NCBI GenBank assembly: GCA_017540645.1 | Contig: JAFYAQ010000027.1 | Location: forward strand, 1 to 64,000 | DNA: 64,000 nt | Source: Oscillospiraceae bacterium | GTDB lineage: Bacteria > Bacillota > Clostridia > Oscillospirales > Oscillospiraceae | Direction: 5' to 3' | Shown here: positions 7,765-15,710 of the stretch, in pieces | Numbering within the stretch: the stretch's first letter is position 1 | How the letters are laid out: every line of letters begins with the position of its first letter | Notes under the pieces: generated by a model | What the model saw: the letters and a program-made list of their open reading frames with translations, nothing else | What the model was told of the DNA's origin: nothing | The model's database searches: none | Program-made: the position numbers and the translations under genes

Positions 7765-8082
7765 ATGACAGAAAAAGAATATCAAGAATGGCTCCGCGAC
7801 CAGCTGGATGAAAAACGCGCTCAGATCGAAAAGCGGGAAAACGAACTCGAGATCCTGACGAACAATCTGGAACGGGATCGGCAAAAAGAAAGATACCTGC
7901 GAAAGAAATGCGACCGTGCACGCACGCACCGGCTGATCCAATACGGCGCTGCCTTTGAAAGCCGCGTGCCTAAAATGAAGCAGCTGAGCATTCCGAAGAT
8001 CTACGACACGATCGGATTCCTTCTCGACATGCCGGAGGTAAATGACGCGCTCGACTTTCTTTTGGAAGAAGGTGATCCCTGA
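7765..8082 (+). CDS. DUF3847 family protein, mobilisation accessory protein
   Basis: The 105-residue, highly charged protein has a coiled-coil-like first half (residues about 5-55, rich in Glu, Lys and Arg) and a helical end. Proteins of this family (DUF3847) are regularly encoded directly before MobA/MobL relaxases on Firmicute mobile elements; their role is not established, but a DNA-binding accessory role at the transfer origin is plausible. The ATG follows an AGGAGG site. Its TGA stop overlaps the apparent start of the relaxase gene, suggesting translational coupling. Confidence 0.8.
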   Translation: MTEKEYQEWLRDQLDEKRAQIEKRENELEILTNNLERDRQKERYLRKKCDRARTHRLIQYGAAFESRVPKMKQLSIPKIYDTIGFLLDMPEVNDALDFLLEEGDP

Positions 8083-9551
8083 TCGCCCTCTATCATTATC
8101 ACCGCGATGTAATTTCCCGCGCCAAAGGAGCAAGCGTAATGGCATCGGCCGCGTACCGCGCCGGCGAAAAACTCTACAGTGAACGCTACGGTGAGACCAG
8201 CGACTACACACGTAAGCACGGCGTCGTGTGCAGCGGGATTCTTCTTCCCGCACACGCGCCGCCCGAATACGCAGATCGCCAAACCTTGTGGAATGCCGTG
8301 GAGAAAAACGAGCGAAGGCGCGACGCACAGCTGGCTTACAGCGACGAGTTTTCTTTCCAGAACGAATTCACGTTTGAAGAAAACATGGAGCTGGCACTGC
8401 GATTCCTGCAGGAGAATTTCGTCTCAAAAGGATTGATCTGCGATTACGCAGTGCACGATCCCGAGCGCGAGCCGGGCGGCACACCCAATCCGCACATGCA
8501 CGTTCTGATCCCCATGCGGGCCATCGAGCCGAACGGACTTTTCGGCAAAAAACAGGAGCAGGTTTTCGTCCTGGATGAAAACGGTGATCGCATCTGGGAT
8601 GAAAAACGCGGGAGATACAAAACCGAAAGCCGCAGCTGCAACGGTCTCGACAAGTACGGCGCTTTGGAAAAACTGCGGGAAAGTTGGGCAAGGCTCTGCA
8701 ACGAAAAGTTTGCGGAAAAGGGTCTGGACATACACCTGGACAATCGCTCCTATGCGCGGCAGGGCGTGGAACTGCTCGCGCAGATCCACGAAGGGCCAGC
8801 AGTACATGCGATGGAAAAGCGCGGCATCCACACTGAGATCGGTGACTACAATCGCTTTGTTCGTCAGCTCAACGCCGTGATCCGCGAGACGGAACGCAAA
8901 CTCAAAGATCTTCGAGAATGGCTGCAAACCGCACGGGAGGAACTGAATCAACTCCCGACGCCGGAAGAGCCCTCGCTGGCCTGGGTCGTGCAGGAGCAAT
9001 TGAACAATCTTCCGTCCCGCAGCAAATCTCTCCGCCACGTTCAGGAGGCTTCGCAGGCTCTGATCGATCTGCAGGAGATGGGGATCACCAATGCGGACGA
9101 GCTCGATGCCAAAGTTACAGAGACCAGCAAATTCTACGATGAGCTGACAGAGCGTGTGAAAAACAACGAAGCCCGTGTGAAAAAACTGGAGGAAGTGATC
9201 AAGCAGGCTGCGATTTACAAAAAGTATCTTCCGGTCAAGCAAGCTCTGAACGAGCCCCGGCTTCACTTTGAAAAAGCGCGAAAGAAATACGAGGCAGAAC
9301 ACGATTCCGAGCTGACTCTGTTCAAAGCCGCACAGGGAGTTCTCAAGAAATTCAATCACGGTAAACAGTGGACAGACACCATGGTGGCTGACTGGAAAAA
9401 GGAAGTCGCCGAATTGAAAGCGAGCTTGGAAAAGGAAGCACCCCAGGTGAAAGTGGCCCGCGACGAAATGCTCAAGCTGCGCGGCATCCAAGGAACCTTG
9501 GAAAGCTATCTGAAACCGAGAAGAGAGAGAAACCATGAACAAGAGCGTTAA
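8079..9551 (+). CDS. MobA/MobL (MobQ-type) relaxase with non-standard start
   Basis: Relaxases nick the transfer origin and pilot the strand into the recipient. The usual N-terminal motif is present: LYHYHRDVISRAKGASV, then ASAAYRAGEKL with the probable catalytic Tyr, and the metal-binding HxH in NPHMHVLIP. The second half is a long coiled coil, as usual. The conserved start of the motif lies upstream of the first ATG (8139): after a frame stop at 8073 the only possible starts before it are CTG at 8079 (sharing bases with the TGA of the preceding gene) or ATC at 8082. I use CTG; AAGGTG lies 5 bases before it. Starting at 8139 would remove the first strand of the fold but keep the Tyr. Confidence 0.85.
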   Translation: MIALYHYHRDVISRAKGASVMASAAYRAGEKLYSERYGETSDYTRKHGVVCSGILLPAHAPPEYADRQTLWNAVEKNERRRDAQLAYSDEFSFQNEFTFEENMELALRFLQENFVSKGLICDYAVHDPEREPGGTPNPHMHVLIPMRAIEPNGLFGKKQEQVFVLDENGDRIWDEKRGRYKTESRSCNGLDKYGALEKLRESWARLCNEKFAEKGLDIHLDNRSYARQGVELLAQIHEGPAVHAMEKRGIHTEIGDYNRFVRQLNAVIRETERKLKDLREWLQTAREELNQLPTPEEPSLAWVVQEQLNNLPSRSKSLRHVQEASQALIDLQEMGITNADELDAKVTETSKFYDELTERVKNNEARVKKLEEVIKQAAIYKKYLPVKQALNEPRLHFEKARKKYEAEHDSELTLFKAAQGVLKKFNHGKQWTDTMVADWKKEVAELKASLEKEAPQVKVARDEMLKLRGIQGTLESYLKPRRERNHEQER

Positions 9552-9618
9552 GTTTGTACAAGCACAATTTGAAAAACCGTGCATAGACGCCGGAAAGATT
9601 TGGAAGAATAAAAAGTGA
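9535..9618 (+). CDS. Small hypothetical protein overlapping the relaxase 3' end
   Basis: A 27-residue, lysine-rich frame starts at the ATG at 9535 inside the end of the relaxase gene and stops 9 bases before the next gene. It has a weak GAGAGAG ribosome site. It might only couple translation of the relaxase gene to the next gene. I do not recognise it. Confidence 0.3.
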   Translation: MNKSVKFVQAQFEKPCIDAGKIWKNKK

Positions 9619-9627
9619 GGTGGGCAA

Positions 9628-9912
9628 ATGGAAATTGAAGTCAAAGACAAGGAAAAACGTGTGAACATCTGGCTCACCCGTGCGGAGAGCCAGGACCAGG
9701 CGCTGCTGGACTCCTTGAAGCCGCTCTACAAGGAGTATAAGGCCAAGAAGTATCTGGTGGCGGTCTTTCATTCCGGGAACGGAAACATGAAGGAATCGAT
9801 CCGGGATCTTCTGCTCTACAACAAAACACGGATCCGGGAGCTGGAAATGGAGAAGGAGAAGCAGGCCGTTGGGAAAAAACAGCGGGCGGTCAAGCGGGAA
9901 ATGGCGCTATAA
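9628..9912 (+). CDS. Small conserved-type protein of mobilisation elements, function unknown
   Basis: This 94-residue basic protein has an N-terminal strand-like part (VNIWLTRAE), a middle KKYLVAVFHSGN segment and a basic helical tail. The context, directly after a MobA/MobL relaxase and before the recombinase, is typical of small mobile-element genes, but I do not recognise a family. A GAGGTG ribosome site precedes the ATG, and the 3' end overlaps a strong terminator. Confidence 0.65.
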   Translation: MEIEVKDKEKRVNIWLTRAESQDQALLDSLKPLYKEYKAKKYLVAVFHSGNGNMKESIRDLLLYNKTRIRELEMEKEKQAVGKKQRAVKREMAL

Positions 9913-9934
9913 AACGGGCGCCATTTCCCGTTTT
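9895..9934 (+). terminator. Rho-independent terminator of the mobilisation operon
   Basis: A 13-base perfect stem, CGGGAAATGGCGC paired with GCGCCATTTCCCG, is followed by TTTTC. It overlaps the last codons of the preceding gene. Confidence 0.85.
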
Positions 9935-9946
9935 CAAAAATTTCTC

Positions 9947-9974
9947 TTGCAAAGCTGAAAAACTGTGTTACAAT
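9947..9974 (+). promoter_or_regulatory. Promoter of the serine recombinase gene
   Basis: TTGCAA and TACAAT with 16-base spacing lie 28 bases upstream of the first start codon, directly after the terminator of the mobilisation operon. Confidence 0.55.
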
Positions 9975-10001
9975 ACCATCAGTAAGCAAAAAAGAAAGCT
10001 G

Positions 10002-12197
10002 GTGATTATTGTGATAGAAACCTTCGACATTGCGGGATACTGCCGGATCTCCGTCGATGAAGAACTGGATCGGGACAACACCTCGATCGAAAACCAGAAG
10101 TCGATCATTGCCGACTTCGTCAAAGAAAAATTCCCCGGCAGCAGCCTGACCTTCTTTGAAGACCGCGACCGCTCCGGGTACACCTTTGAGCAGCGGGAAG
10201 GGTATCAGAAGCTGCGCAGGGGACTGCTCAATCACACATACGACATTCTGGTGGTCAAAGATTTCTCCCGTTTCTCCCGCCGCAACAGTCGCGGCCTGGT
10301 GGAGCTGGAGGATCTGCGCGACGCCGGGGTGCGCATCATCTCCATCGGAGACGGGATCGACTTTCCCAACGATGACGACTGGCTGAAGATCCAGTTCCAG
10401 TTTCTGATCAACGAGATGCCGGTCACAGACGCCTCAAAGAAAGTGCGCGCCGTGGTCAAGCGTCGGCAGAAGGACGGCAAGTGGATCACCGCCGCGCCCT
10501 ACGGCTACAAGGTCAACGCCCGGCAGGAATTCGAAGTTGTGCCCACCGAGGCCGAGGTCGTCCGCAAAATTTTTGAACTCTACATTGACGGCTGGGGCTA
10601 TAAGCGTATCGCGAACTGGCTGACCGACGAGGGCATCCCCACGCCGCGCATGTCCGAGCGGGAGCGCAAGGAGGCCGAGGGCAAGGAGTACAAGCGTCCG
10701 GTCAAGCAGGCCTGGGCCATCGTTACCGTGCAGGGGATCCTGGACAATGATTTTTACATCGGCACCATGCGCCAGAGCAAATACACCCGAAAGAAGATCA
10801 ACGGCAAGGACGTCAAGAAAGACGTCGATGATCAGATCGTCATCGAGAACCACCACCAGGCGATCATCAGCTACCGGGACTTCCGGATCGCGCAGGAACT
10901 GCGGAAGTCCCGCTCCAAGAGCGACTACCGGGGCGTAAAAAAATACGAGAACACCTATACCGGTTTTCTCGTATGTGGAGACTGTGGAAGCCCCATGTTC
11001 TCTATGAGCCGCCCCGATCTGCGGGACGCCTACCGCTGCGGCACCTATCATCGGCAGGGCCTGAAGGGCTGCACCAGCCATTACATCCGGGTGGACGTTC
11101 TGGACAAGCTGCTGAAGGAATATCTCCGAAAAGTGCGGGAAACCTCGGCAGATATGATCGAAATCCTGCAAAATGACATTCAAAAGCAGGATGAAGACCT
11201 GGCCGAGAAAGAGACCGCTGCTGACAACATGGAAGCGGTTCTCGAGGAGCTCCAGGAGGAGCTTCAGATCGCAAAACGGCAGCGTGTACGCGATCTTCTC
11301 AAGCGTCCGCAGAACGAAGCCATCATCAACCGAACCTATGACGAGATGGAGGCGGATATCGAAAATCGAATTTCCAGCCTAGAAAAACAGATAGAATTGA
11401 CCAAAAATCGCGAAAATACGATCATTCGGGTCAATAGAGCCGCCAAGACCGCCATTGAGGTCTTTGATGAGATTTTGGAGAAGGACAAGCTCGATCCGAA
11501 GGATCTTCACTTGATCATCGACAAGATCTACGTCTATGAAGATCACGTCGATATCAAGCTCAAGGACGACATCGACAGCATTTTGCGCTGCGGCATGTTG
11601 CCGGAAGAAGCAAAAGAGCCTGAAATGTCAGAAAAGAGCGCCGAAACTTTTAATTCAGGCACGAAAGATAGCTTAAATGTCACAATAGTCCAGGAAACGG
11701 AGAAGCGTCCGGACAAGGTTTTTCGTGCCAATGTTATCTGTGACGGTGACCCGCTGGAGATATTCACGGAAAAGGACGGCGAGGTCATTTTCAAAAAGTA
11801 CTCCCCCATGGGGGAGCTGTCCGGCTTTGCCGGAGAGATCTGCGAATCCCTCAGCAAGTCCACCGGGAGCATCACGGCGGTATGCGACCGGGACAGCGTG
11901 ATCGCCGTGGCCGGGGGCGGACGAAAGGAGCTGCTGGAGCGCCCCATCAGCAAGGCGCTGGAAGAGATCATGGAAAACCGGCGCCCGGTGCGCCCGGCGT
12001 CCGGTCCCCGGCAGCCACTGGCGGCGGAGGGCGTGGAAAATTACAGCATCGGCGCGGCGGCCCCCATCCTTGCCGAGGGGGACGTGCTGGGCTGCGTGAT
12101 GTTCCTCTCCCGGCCGGGAAGCGGGGAGTGTTCGGAGCTGGAGTTCAAGCTGGTCCAGACCGTGGCCGGATTCCTCGGCCGCCAGATGGAGAGCTGA
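10002..12197 (+). CDS. Large serine recombinase fused in frame to the C-terminal part of SpoVT
   Basis: Residues 1 to about 580 are a large serine recombinase: catalytic Ser17 in CRISVDEE, the SRFSRRNS segment, a recombinase domain, a zinc ribbon from about 325 (CGDCGSPM, later YRC and GC) and a coiled coil (about 385-470). It would integrate and excise the island. From about 582 the chain continues as SpoVT: GDPLEIF, GEVIFKKYSP, then the GAF-like domain to the ending VAGFLGRQM. The normal recombinase end is thus replaced by host sequence at the integration junction. Start may be GTG at 10002 or GTG at 10011 (GGTG ribosome site). Whether the fusion protein is active, or SpoVT function is supplied, is unknown. 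Confidence 0.9.
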   Translation: MIIVIETFDIAGYCRISVDEELDRDNTSIENQKSIIADFVKEKFPGSSLTFFEDRDRSGYTFEQREGYQKLRRGLLNHTYDILVVKDFSRFSRRNSRGLVELEDLRDAGVRIISIGDGIDFPNDDDWLKIQFQFLINEMPVTDASKKVRAVVKRRQKDGKWITAAPYGYKVNARQEFEVVPTEAEVVRKIFELYIDGWGYKRIANWLTDEGIPTPRMSERERKEAEGKEYKRPVKQAWAIVTVQGILDNDFYIGTMRQSKYTRKKINGKDVKKDVDDQIVIENHHQAIISYRDFRIAQELRKSRSKSDYRGVKKYENTYTGFLVCGDCGSPMFSMSRPDLRDAYRCGTYHRQGLKGCTSHYIRVDVLDKLLKEYLRKVRETSADMIEILQNDIQKQDEDLAEKETAADNMEAVLEELQEELQIAKRQRVRDLLKRPQNEAIINRTYDEMEADIENRISSLEKQIELTKNRENTIIRVNRAAKTAIEVFDEILEKDKLDPKDLHLIIDKIYVYEDHVDIKLKDDIDSILRCGMLPEEAKEPEMSEKSAETFNSGTKDSLNVTIVQETEKRPDKVFRANVICDGDPLEIFTEKDGEVIFKKYSPMGELSGFAGEICESLSKSTGSITAVCDRDSVIAVAGGGRKELLERPISKALEEIMENRRPVRPASGPRQPLAAEGVENYSIGAAAPILAEGDVLGCVMFLSRPGSGECSELEFKLVQTVAGFLGRQMES
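11740..11765 (+). other. Right attachment junction of the island within spoVT
   Basis: Recognisable SpoVT sequence starts at Gly582-Asp583 (11745-11750), matching the GDPLEIF segment at about residue 32 of normal SpoVT, while upstream residues belong to the recombinase. Base composition changes to GC-rich just downstream. The exact crossover dinucleotide cannot be read without the left junction. Confidence 0.7.
11745..12197 (+). pseudogene. spoVT: spoVT 3' part (lacks start and N-terminal half of the AbrB domain)
   Basis: SpoVT is a sporulation regulator with an N-terminal AbrB-type DNA-binding domain and a C-terminal GAF-like domain. Here the second half of the AbrB domain (GDPLEIFTEKDGEVIFKKYSP) and the whole GAF part (AVCDRDSVIAVAGG, then EEIMENRRPV, ending AAGFLGRQM-like) are present; about 31 N-terminal residues are missing. 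The frame is intact and is read through from the recombinase. If the island can excise, spoVT could be restored, as with the sigK/skin arrangement; this is a hypothesis. Confidence 0.85.
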
Positions 12198-12201
12198 AAA
12201 A

Positions 12202-12254
12202 ACGGCCTCCTGTGCTGTCAGCCCTTGCGGGCGGGACAAAGCACAGGGGGCGTT
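12202..12254 (+). terminator. Terminator after the recombinase-spoVT fusion
   Basis: GCCTCCTGTGC (12205-12215) pairs with GCACAGGGGGC (12241-12251), preceded by an A run and followed by GTTTCCTT. Confidence 0.65.
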
Positions 12255-12321
12255 TCCTTAAGATCGACGGAAAATCCCCTTGCGGAACCGTGGAATTATT
12301 CCAGGAAAGACCGGGAAAAGC

Positions 12322-12351
12322 TTGACATTTCCCCAAGGGCTACGCTATAAT
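12322..12351 (+). promoter_or_regulatory. Promoter of rpmH
   Basis: Consensus TTGACA and TATAAT boxes are separated by 18 bases, about 90 bases upstream of rpmH. This strong promoter would drive rpmH and probably the genes after it. Confidence 0.85.
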
Positions 12352-12442
12352 TCATATTTGTCTGACTATCTCTTCCGCCATCTGCGCCGGTGAGAACCGG
12401 TGTTGAGAATATGGGAAAAACTACAGAAAGGATGTGTCAAAC

Positions 12443-12580
12443 ATGACCGTACGTACCTACCAGCCCAAGAAGCGTCACGCTGCCAAGGAGCACGGCTTCC
12501 GCAAGAGAATGTCCACCGCCAACGGGCGCAAGGTCCTCTCCCGCCGTCGTGCCAAGGGCCGCAAGGAACTGACTCTGTAA
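12443..12580 (+). CDS. rpmH: 50S ribosomal protein L34
   Basis: The 45-residue protein is strongly basic and matches L34: [19 protein letters not shown], then [12 protein letters not shown] at the end. It is a component of the large ribosomal subunit. It heads the conserved rpmH-rnpA-yidD-yidC-jag cluster found near the replication origin of many bacteria. The ATG follows an AAAGGATG ribosome site. No dnaA gene or cluster of DnaA boxes is visible upstream, where the recombinase-spoVT fusion lies instead. Confidence 0.97.
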   Translation: MTVRTYQPKKRHAAKEHGFRKRMSTANGRKVLSRRRAKGRKELTL

Positions 12581-12692
12581 GGTAAACGCGGATCTGACGT
12601 TTACCAACGCCGACGTCCGGGCGGGACGCAGGGAGGAAACTTACGCGCATCCCGCCCGGCAGCAGGGAAACGGGAAAAAGGATCGTGAGCCA

Positions 12693-13043
12693 TTGCAGTT
12701 TACCACACTGAAAAAGAACAGCGACTTTCGCCGTCTGTACGCCAAGGGGCGCAGGATCGTGATGCCCACGATGGTGATATACCTCCACCGGAACCGGTGC
12801 GGGGAGAGCCGGGTGGGCTTTACTGTCTCTACCCGTCTCGGTCACGCCGTGGTCCGCAACCGGGTGCGCCGCCGTCTGCGGGAGATCTACCGCCTCCACA
12901 AGGCGGAGCTTCGCCCCGGACTGGATATGGTGGTCGTCGCCCGGAGCCGCAGCGTGGACGCCGCCTACCGCAGTCTGGAACGGGACTTCCTCTCCGGCTG
13001 CCGCAAGCTGTCCATCCTGCGGGAGGGAGCGGAGAAAGAATGA
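12693..13043 (+). CDS. rnpA: Ribonuclease P protein component
   Basis: This 116-residue basic protein has the family signature [13 protein letters not shown] and the N-terminal [14 protein letters not shown]. It binds the RNase P RNA and helps it remove 5' leaders from tRNA precursors. The only in-frame start at the expected place is TTG at 12693, behind AAAAAGGA; a GTG at 12685 is out of frame. It overlaps yidD by four bases (ATGA), so the two genes are translationally coupled. Confidence 0.95.
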   Translation: MQFTTLKKNSDFRRLYAKGRRIVMPTMVIYLHRNRCGESRVGFTVSTRLGHAVVRNRVRRRLREIYRLHKAELRPGLDMVVVARSRSVDAAYRSLERDFLSGCRKLSILREGAEKE

Positions 13044-13258
13044 AAAAGCTGCTGCTGGCCCTGATCCGTTTTTACCGGAAGTACATCTCACCTCATACGC
13101 CGCCCACCTGCCGCTACATCCCCACCTGTTCGGAGTATGCCCTGGAGGCCATCGAGAAATACGGGGCGGCCAAGGGGGGCTGGCTGGCGCTCAAGCGCAT
13201 TTCCCGTTGCCATCCCTTTCACCGGGGGGAACATGATTTTTATGACCCCGTGCCCTGA
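13040..13258 (+). CDS. yidD: Membrane protein insertion efficiency factor YidD
   Basis: The 72-residue protein has the YidD pattern: [33 protein letters not shown] and [17 protein letters not shown], with its conserved cysteines. YidD is a small membrane-associated protein that assists YidC-dependent membrane insertion. It starts in the overlap ATGA with rnpA and is followed 66 bases later by yidC. Confidence 0.95.
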   Translation: MKKLLLALIRFYRKYISPHTPPTCRYIPTCSEYALEAIEKYGAAKGGWLALKRISRCHPFHRGEHDFYDPVP

Positions 13259-13324
13259 AGCCGGCGCAGTCGAAAAGAAGGGTAAGCACACTTACCCATC
13301 GGACAACAAAAGGAGGGAATCCCC

Positions 13325-14590
13325 ATTCAACTCATCTATCGCGGCGTTGGTGCCGTATTGTTGTTCTTTTACAACGCCTTTTTGAGCTACGGCTGGGCGG
13401 TGCTGGCCTTCGGCCTGATCGTCAAGCTGATTTTGCTTCCCTTCCAGATGAAGAGCAAGAAGAGCATGATGCGCACCACCATGCTCCAGCCCCAGCTGAA
13501 AGCCCTGGAGAAGCAGTACGGCTCCAACAAACAGAAATACCAGGAGGCAGTGGCCCGGCTGTACAGGGAAGCCAAGGTTAACCCCATGTCCGGCTGCCTG
13601 TGGTCCCTGTTGCCCTTCCCCATCCTGATCCTCCTCTACCAGGCGGTGCGCCAGCCCCTGTCCTTCCTGATGGCCCTCGGCGCCGAGGAGATCACCGCTC
13701 TGACCGACGTCATGGTCAAGCTGGGACTGTACACGGTCCCCGCCCGGGCGGACGCCTACGCGCAAATGACCCTGGCCAACCTGCTGCATGAGAACTTCCA
13801 GACTGTGATCTCCAACTCCGGTGTGGCTGCCTTTGCAGACAAGCTGGTGAACATCAACTTCAATTTCCTCACCATGAACCTGACCTCCCGGCCCCAGCTG
13901 TTCTTCTGGAACGCCACCGAGGGGGCGGGTACCGCCGGCATGGTCTCGGCCGTATTGCTGTTCCTGGTTCCCTTTGTCAGCGCGGGACTGACCGTGCTCC
14001 AGACCAAACTGACCCAGCAGCTCAATCCCCCCGCCGACGCCCAGGCCGCCCAGACCACCAAGAGCATGAACCTGGTCATGCCCATCATGAGCCTTTACAT
14101 CTGCTTCATCATGCCCGCCGCCATGGGCGTGTACTGGATCGAGCAGAGCGTGCTGGGTATCATTCAGGAGTTCATCCTGAACCGGCACTATAAAAAGATC
14201 CTGGATGCGGAGATGGCGGAGTTCAACGCCGCCCAGCAGGCCAAGGAGGAGGAGATCGCCCGCAAGAAGGCGGAGACCGAAAAGCTCCGGGCCGAGGGCA
14301 AGACCCAGGTGAACGCCTCCACCAGCAAAAAGCGCCTGGCCGCCCAGGAGAAAAACGAGAGCGAACAGAAGGCCGCCGCCTACCGGGCCGCCGAGCGCGC
14401 CGCCAAGGGCATGGCCAAAGAGCTGCCTCCCTCCCAGGTGGGCAACCGGGTGTTTGCCCGGGGCCGGGCCTATGATCCGGACCGCTATGCCGAGGAGATC
14501 GCCGCAGCGGAGCGGGAGGCTGCGGGCCTTGACGAGGACGCCGCCTCCGACACAGATATCACGGTCCCTGCGGACGAGAATAAGGAGTAA
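13325..14590 (+). CDS. yidC: YidC/Oxa1 membrane protein insertase, probable ATT start
   Basis: The protein (421 residues from the chosen start) has the short Gram-positive YidC architecture: an N-terminal hydrophobic segment (YRGVGAVLLFFYNAF), the AVLAFGLIVKLILLPFQMKS membrane helix, a cytoplasmic hairpin, further membrane helices and a long charged C-terminal tail (about 285-421) which could contact ribosomes. No ATG, GTG or TTG exists in frame before 13358. An AGGAGGG site at 13311-13317 is placed 7 bases before ATT at 13325, and the residues encoded from there align with the start of the family, so ATT is preferred; TTG at 13358 is the alternative. It is followed by jag after 3 bases. Confidence 0.93.
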   Translation: MQLIYRGVGAVLLFFYNAFLSYGWAVLAFGLIVKLILLPFQMKSKKSMMRTTMLQPQLKALEKQYGSNKQKYQEAVARLYREAKVNPMSGCLWSLLPFPILILLYQAVRQPLSFLMALGAEEITALTDVMVKLGLYTVPARADAYAQMTLANLLHENFQTVISNSGVAAFADKLVNINFNFLTMNLTSRPQLFFWNATEGAGTAGMVSAVLLFLVPFVSAGLTVLQTKLTQQLNPPADAQAAQTTKSMNLVMPIMSLYICFIMPAAMGVYWIEQSVLGIIQEFILNRHYKKILDAEMAEFNAAQQAKEEEIARKKAETEKLRAEGKTQVNASTSKKRLAAQEKNESEQKAAAYRAAERAAKGMAKELPPSQVGNRVFARGRAYDPDRYAEEIAAAEREAAGLDEDAASDTDITVPADENKE

Positions 14591-14593
14591 CGC

Positions 14594-15646
14594 ATGATCC
14601 ATTCGATTGAGAAGGAGGGCAAGACCCGGGAGGAGGCCCGCCGCGCCGCGCTGGAGGCCCTGGGCATCACCGAGGACGACGACTTCCACGAGACCCTTCT
14701 GGTCAGCCCGAAATCCGGTTTCCTGGGCATCGGCGCCCGGCTTGCCAAGGTCCAGGTGACCTTCGACGACGGGAAACCCGAGCCCAAGCCGGAGCCCAAG
14801 AGCGCTCCCAAGGCCAAGACCGGACCCCGGCCCGAGACCAAGGGCGCTCCCCGCAGAGCGGACGCCGCCAAGGAAACCGCCAAGAGCGCGTCTCCCGCGC
14901 CCAAAGCGGAGGAGCCCAAGACCGCGGCCCCCGCGGAAGCCGCCCAGGCCATCACCGAGTTTGCCCCCGGCAGCCAGGCCGAGCGCACCTATCAGTTCCT
15001 GACGGGCCTGCTGCGCCACATGGACGTGGAGGCCACTGTGGCCATCTTCCCCCGGGAGACGGGCGGGCTGGACGTTAAGCTGGACGGGCCCAATATGGGC
15101 GCCGTCATCGGCCGCCGGGGCGAGACCCTGGACGCCATCCAGCACCTGGTGAACTACTCCGTCAACCGCGGCAGCGACAAACACGCCCACATCAGCGTGG
15201 ACGCGGAAGGCTACCGCAGCAAGCGGGAGGAGTCCCTGGCCCATCTGGCCCAGAAGATGGCGGCCAAAGCCATCAAGTATAAGCGGAGCATGGCTCTGGA
15301 GCCCATGAATTCCTACGAGCGGCACGTGATCCACGCGGCGCTGCAGGATTACGAGGGCGTCACCACCAGCTCCACCGGCACCGAGCCCAACCGCCGGGTG
15401 GTGGTGAACTATGTCCGCCCGGAGGGGGAGAGCCCCGCCGAGCCCCGCCGCCATTCCCGCCCGGACCGCCGGGATCGGGGAGAGCGCCGGGACCGCCCCC
15501 AGCGTGCCCCCAAGGCGGAGACTCCCGCCGAGCCCAAGACCGAGACCAAGGCCCCGGAGGCCAAGGCCGAGACCCTGCCCCCGGATTTCCCGGAGGATTA
15601 CACCCCCCCGGTGAAGAATAAGCCCCAGAGCCGGGAATGGTGCTGA
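14594..15646 (+). CDS. jag: RNA-binding protein Jag/KhpB (Jag_N, KH and R3H domains)
   Basis: The protein begins with a Jag_N domain (EKEGKTREEARRAALEALG, then KSGFLGIGARLAKV), has a low-complexity Lys/Pro/Ala linker (about 58-125), a KH domain (GAVIGRRGETLDAIQHLVNY) and an R3H domain (YERHVIHAALQDYEGV). The tail (about 275-350) is rich in Arg, Pro and Glu. KhpB proteins bind RNA together with KhpA and influence cell division and envelope growth. It follows yidC at once and ends at a strong terminator. Confidence 0.95.
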   Translation: MIHSIEKEGKTREEARRAALEALGITEDDDFHETLLVSPKSGFLGIGARLAKVQVTFDDGKPEPKPEPKSAPKAKTGPRPETKGAPRRADAAKETAKSASPAPKAEEPKTAAPAEAAQAITEFAPGSQAERTYQFLTGLLRHMDVEATVAIFPRETGGLDVKLDGPNMGAVIGRRGETLDAIQHLVNYSVNRGSDKHAHISVDAEGYRSKREESLAHLAQKMAAKAIKYKRSMALEPMNSYERHVIHAALQDYEGVTTSSTGTEPNRRVVVNYVRPEGESPAEPRRHSRPDRRDRGERRDRPQRAPKAETPAEPKTETKAPEAKAETLPPDFPEDYTPPVKNKPQSREWC

Positions 15647-15657
15647 AACAGCGCAAG

Positions 15658-15686
15658 ACAGCCGCGGTTTTGACCGCGGCTGTTTT
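15658..15686 (+). terminator. Terminator of the rpmH-jag operon
   Basis: ACAGCCGCGGT and ACCGCGGCTGT form a perfect 11-base stem with a 4-base loop, followed by TTT. Confidence 0.9.
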
Positions 15687-15710
15687 GACAGGACGGCAGC
15701 GAGCCGGTAC

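Larger units (their letters stand above)
1..11757. mobile_element. Mobilizable genomic island with defence genes, inserted in spoVT (left end outside window)
   Basis: This region is AT-richer than the rest of the window and contains defence-type genes, a MobA/MobL relaxase with a repeat-rich upstream region, and a large serine recombinase at its right border. The recombinase frame continues into the C-terminal part of SpoVT, which marks the right junction near 11,745. No conjugation (type IV secretion) genes are visible, so it looks like an integrative mobilizable element that needs a helper, although such genes could lie left of the window. The 5' part of spoVT, expected at the left end, is not in the window. 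The boundary is inferred from homology, not from a seen repeat pair. Confidence 0.8.

Noticed and set aside
12198..12442. Replication origin upstream of rpmH
   Set aside because: rpmH is often near oriC, but no DnaA-box cluster, AT-rich unwinding element or dnaA gene is visible.
13292..15454. Long minus-strand frame opposite yidC and jag
   Set aside because: It has low-complexity Gly/Leu-rich composition, no family features, and is opposite two firmly recognised genes.
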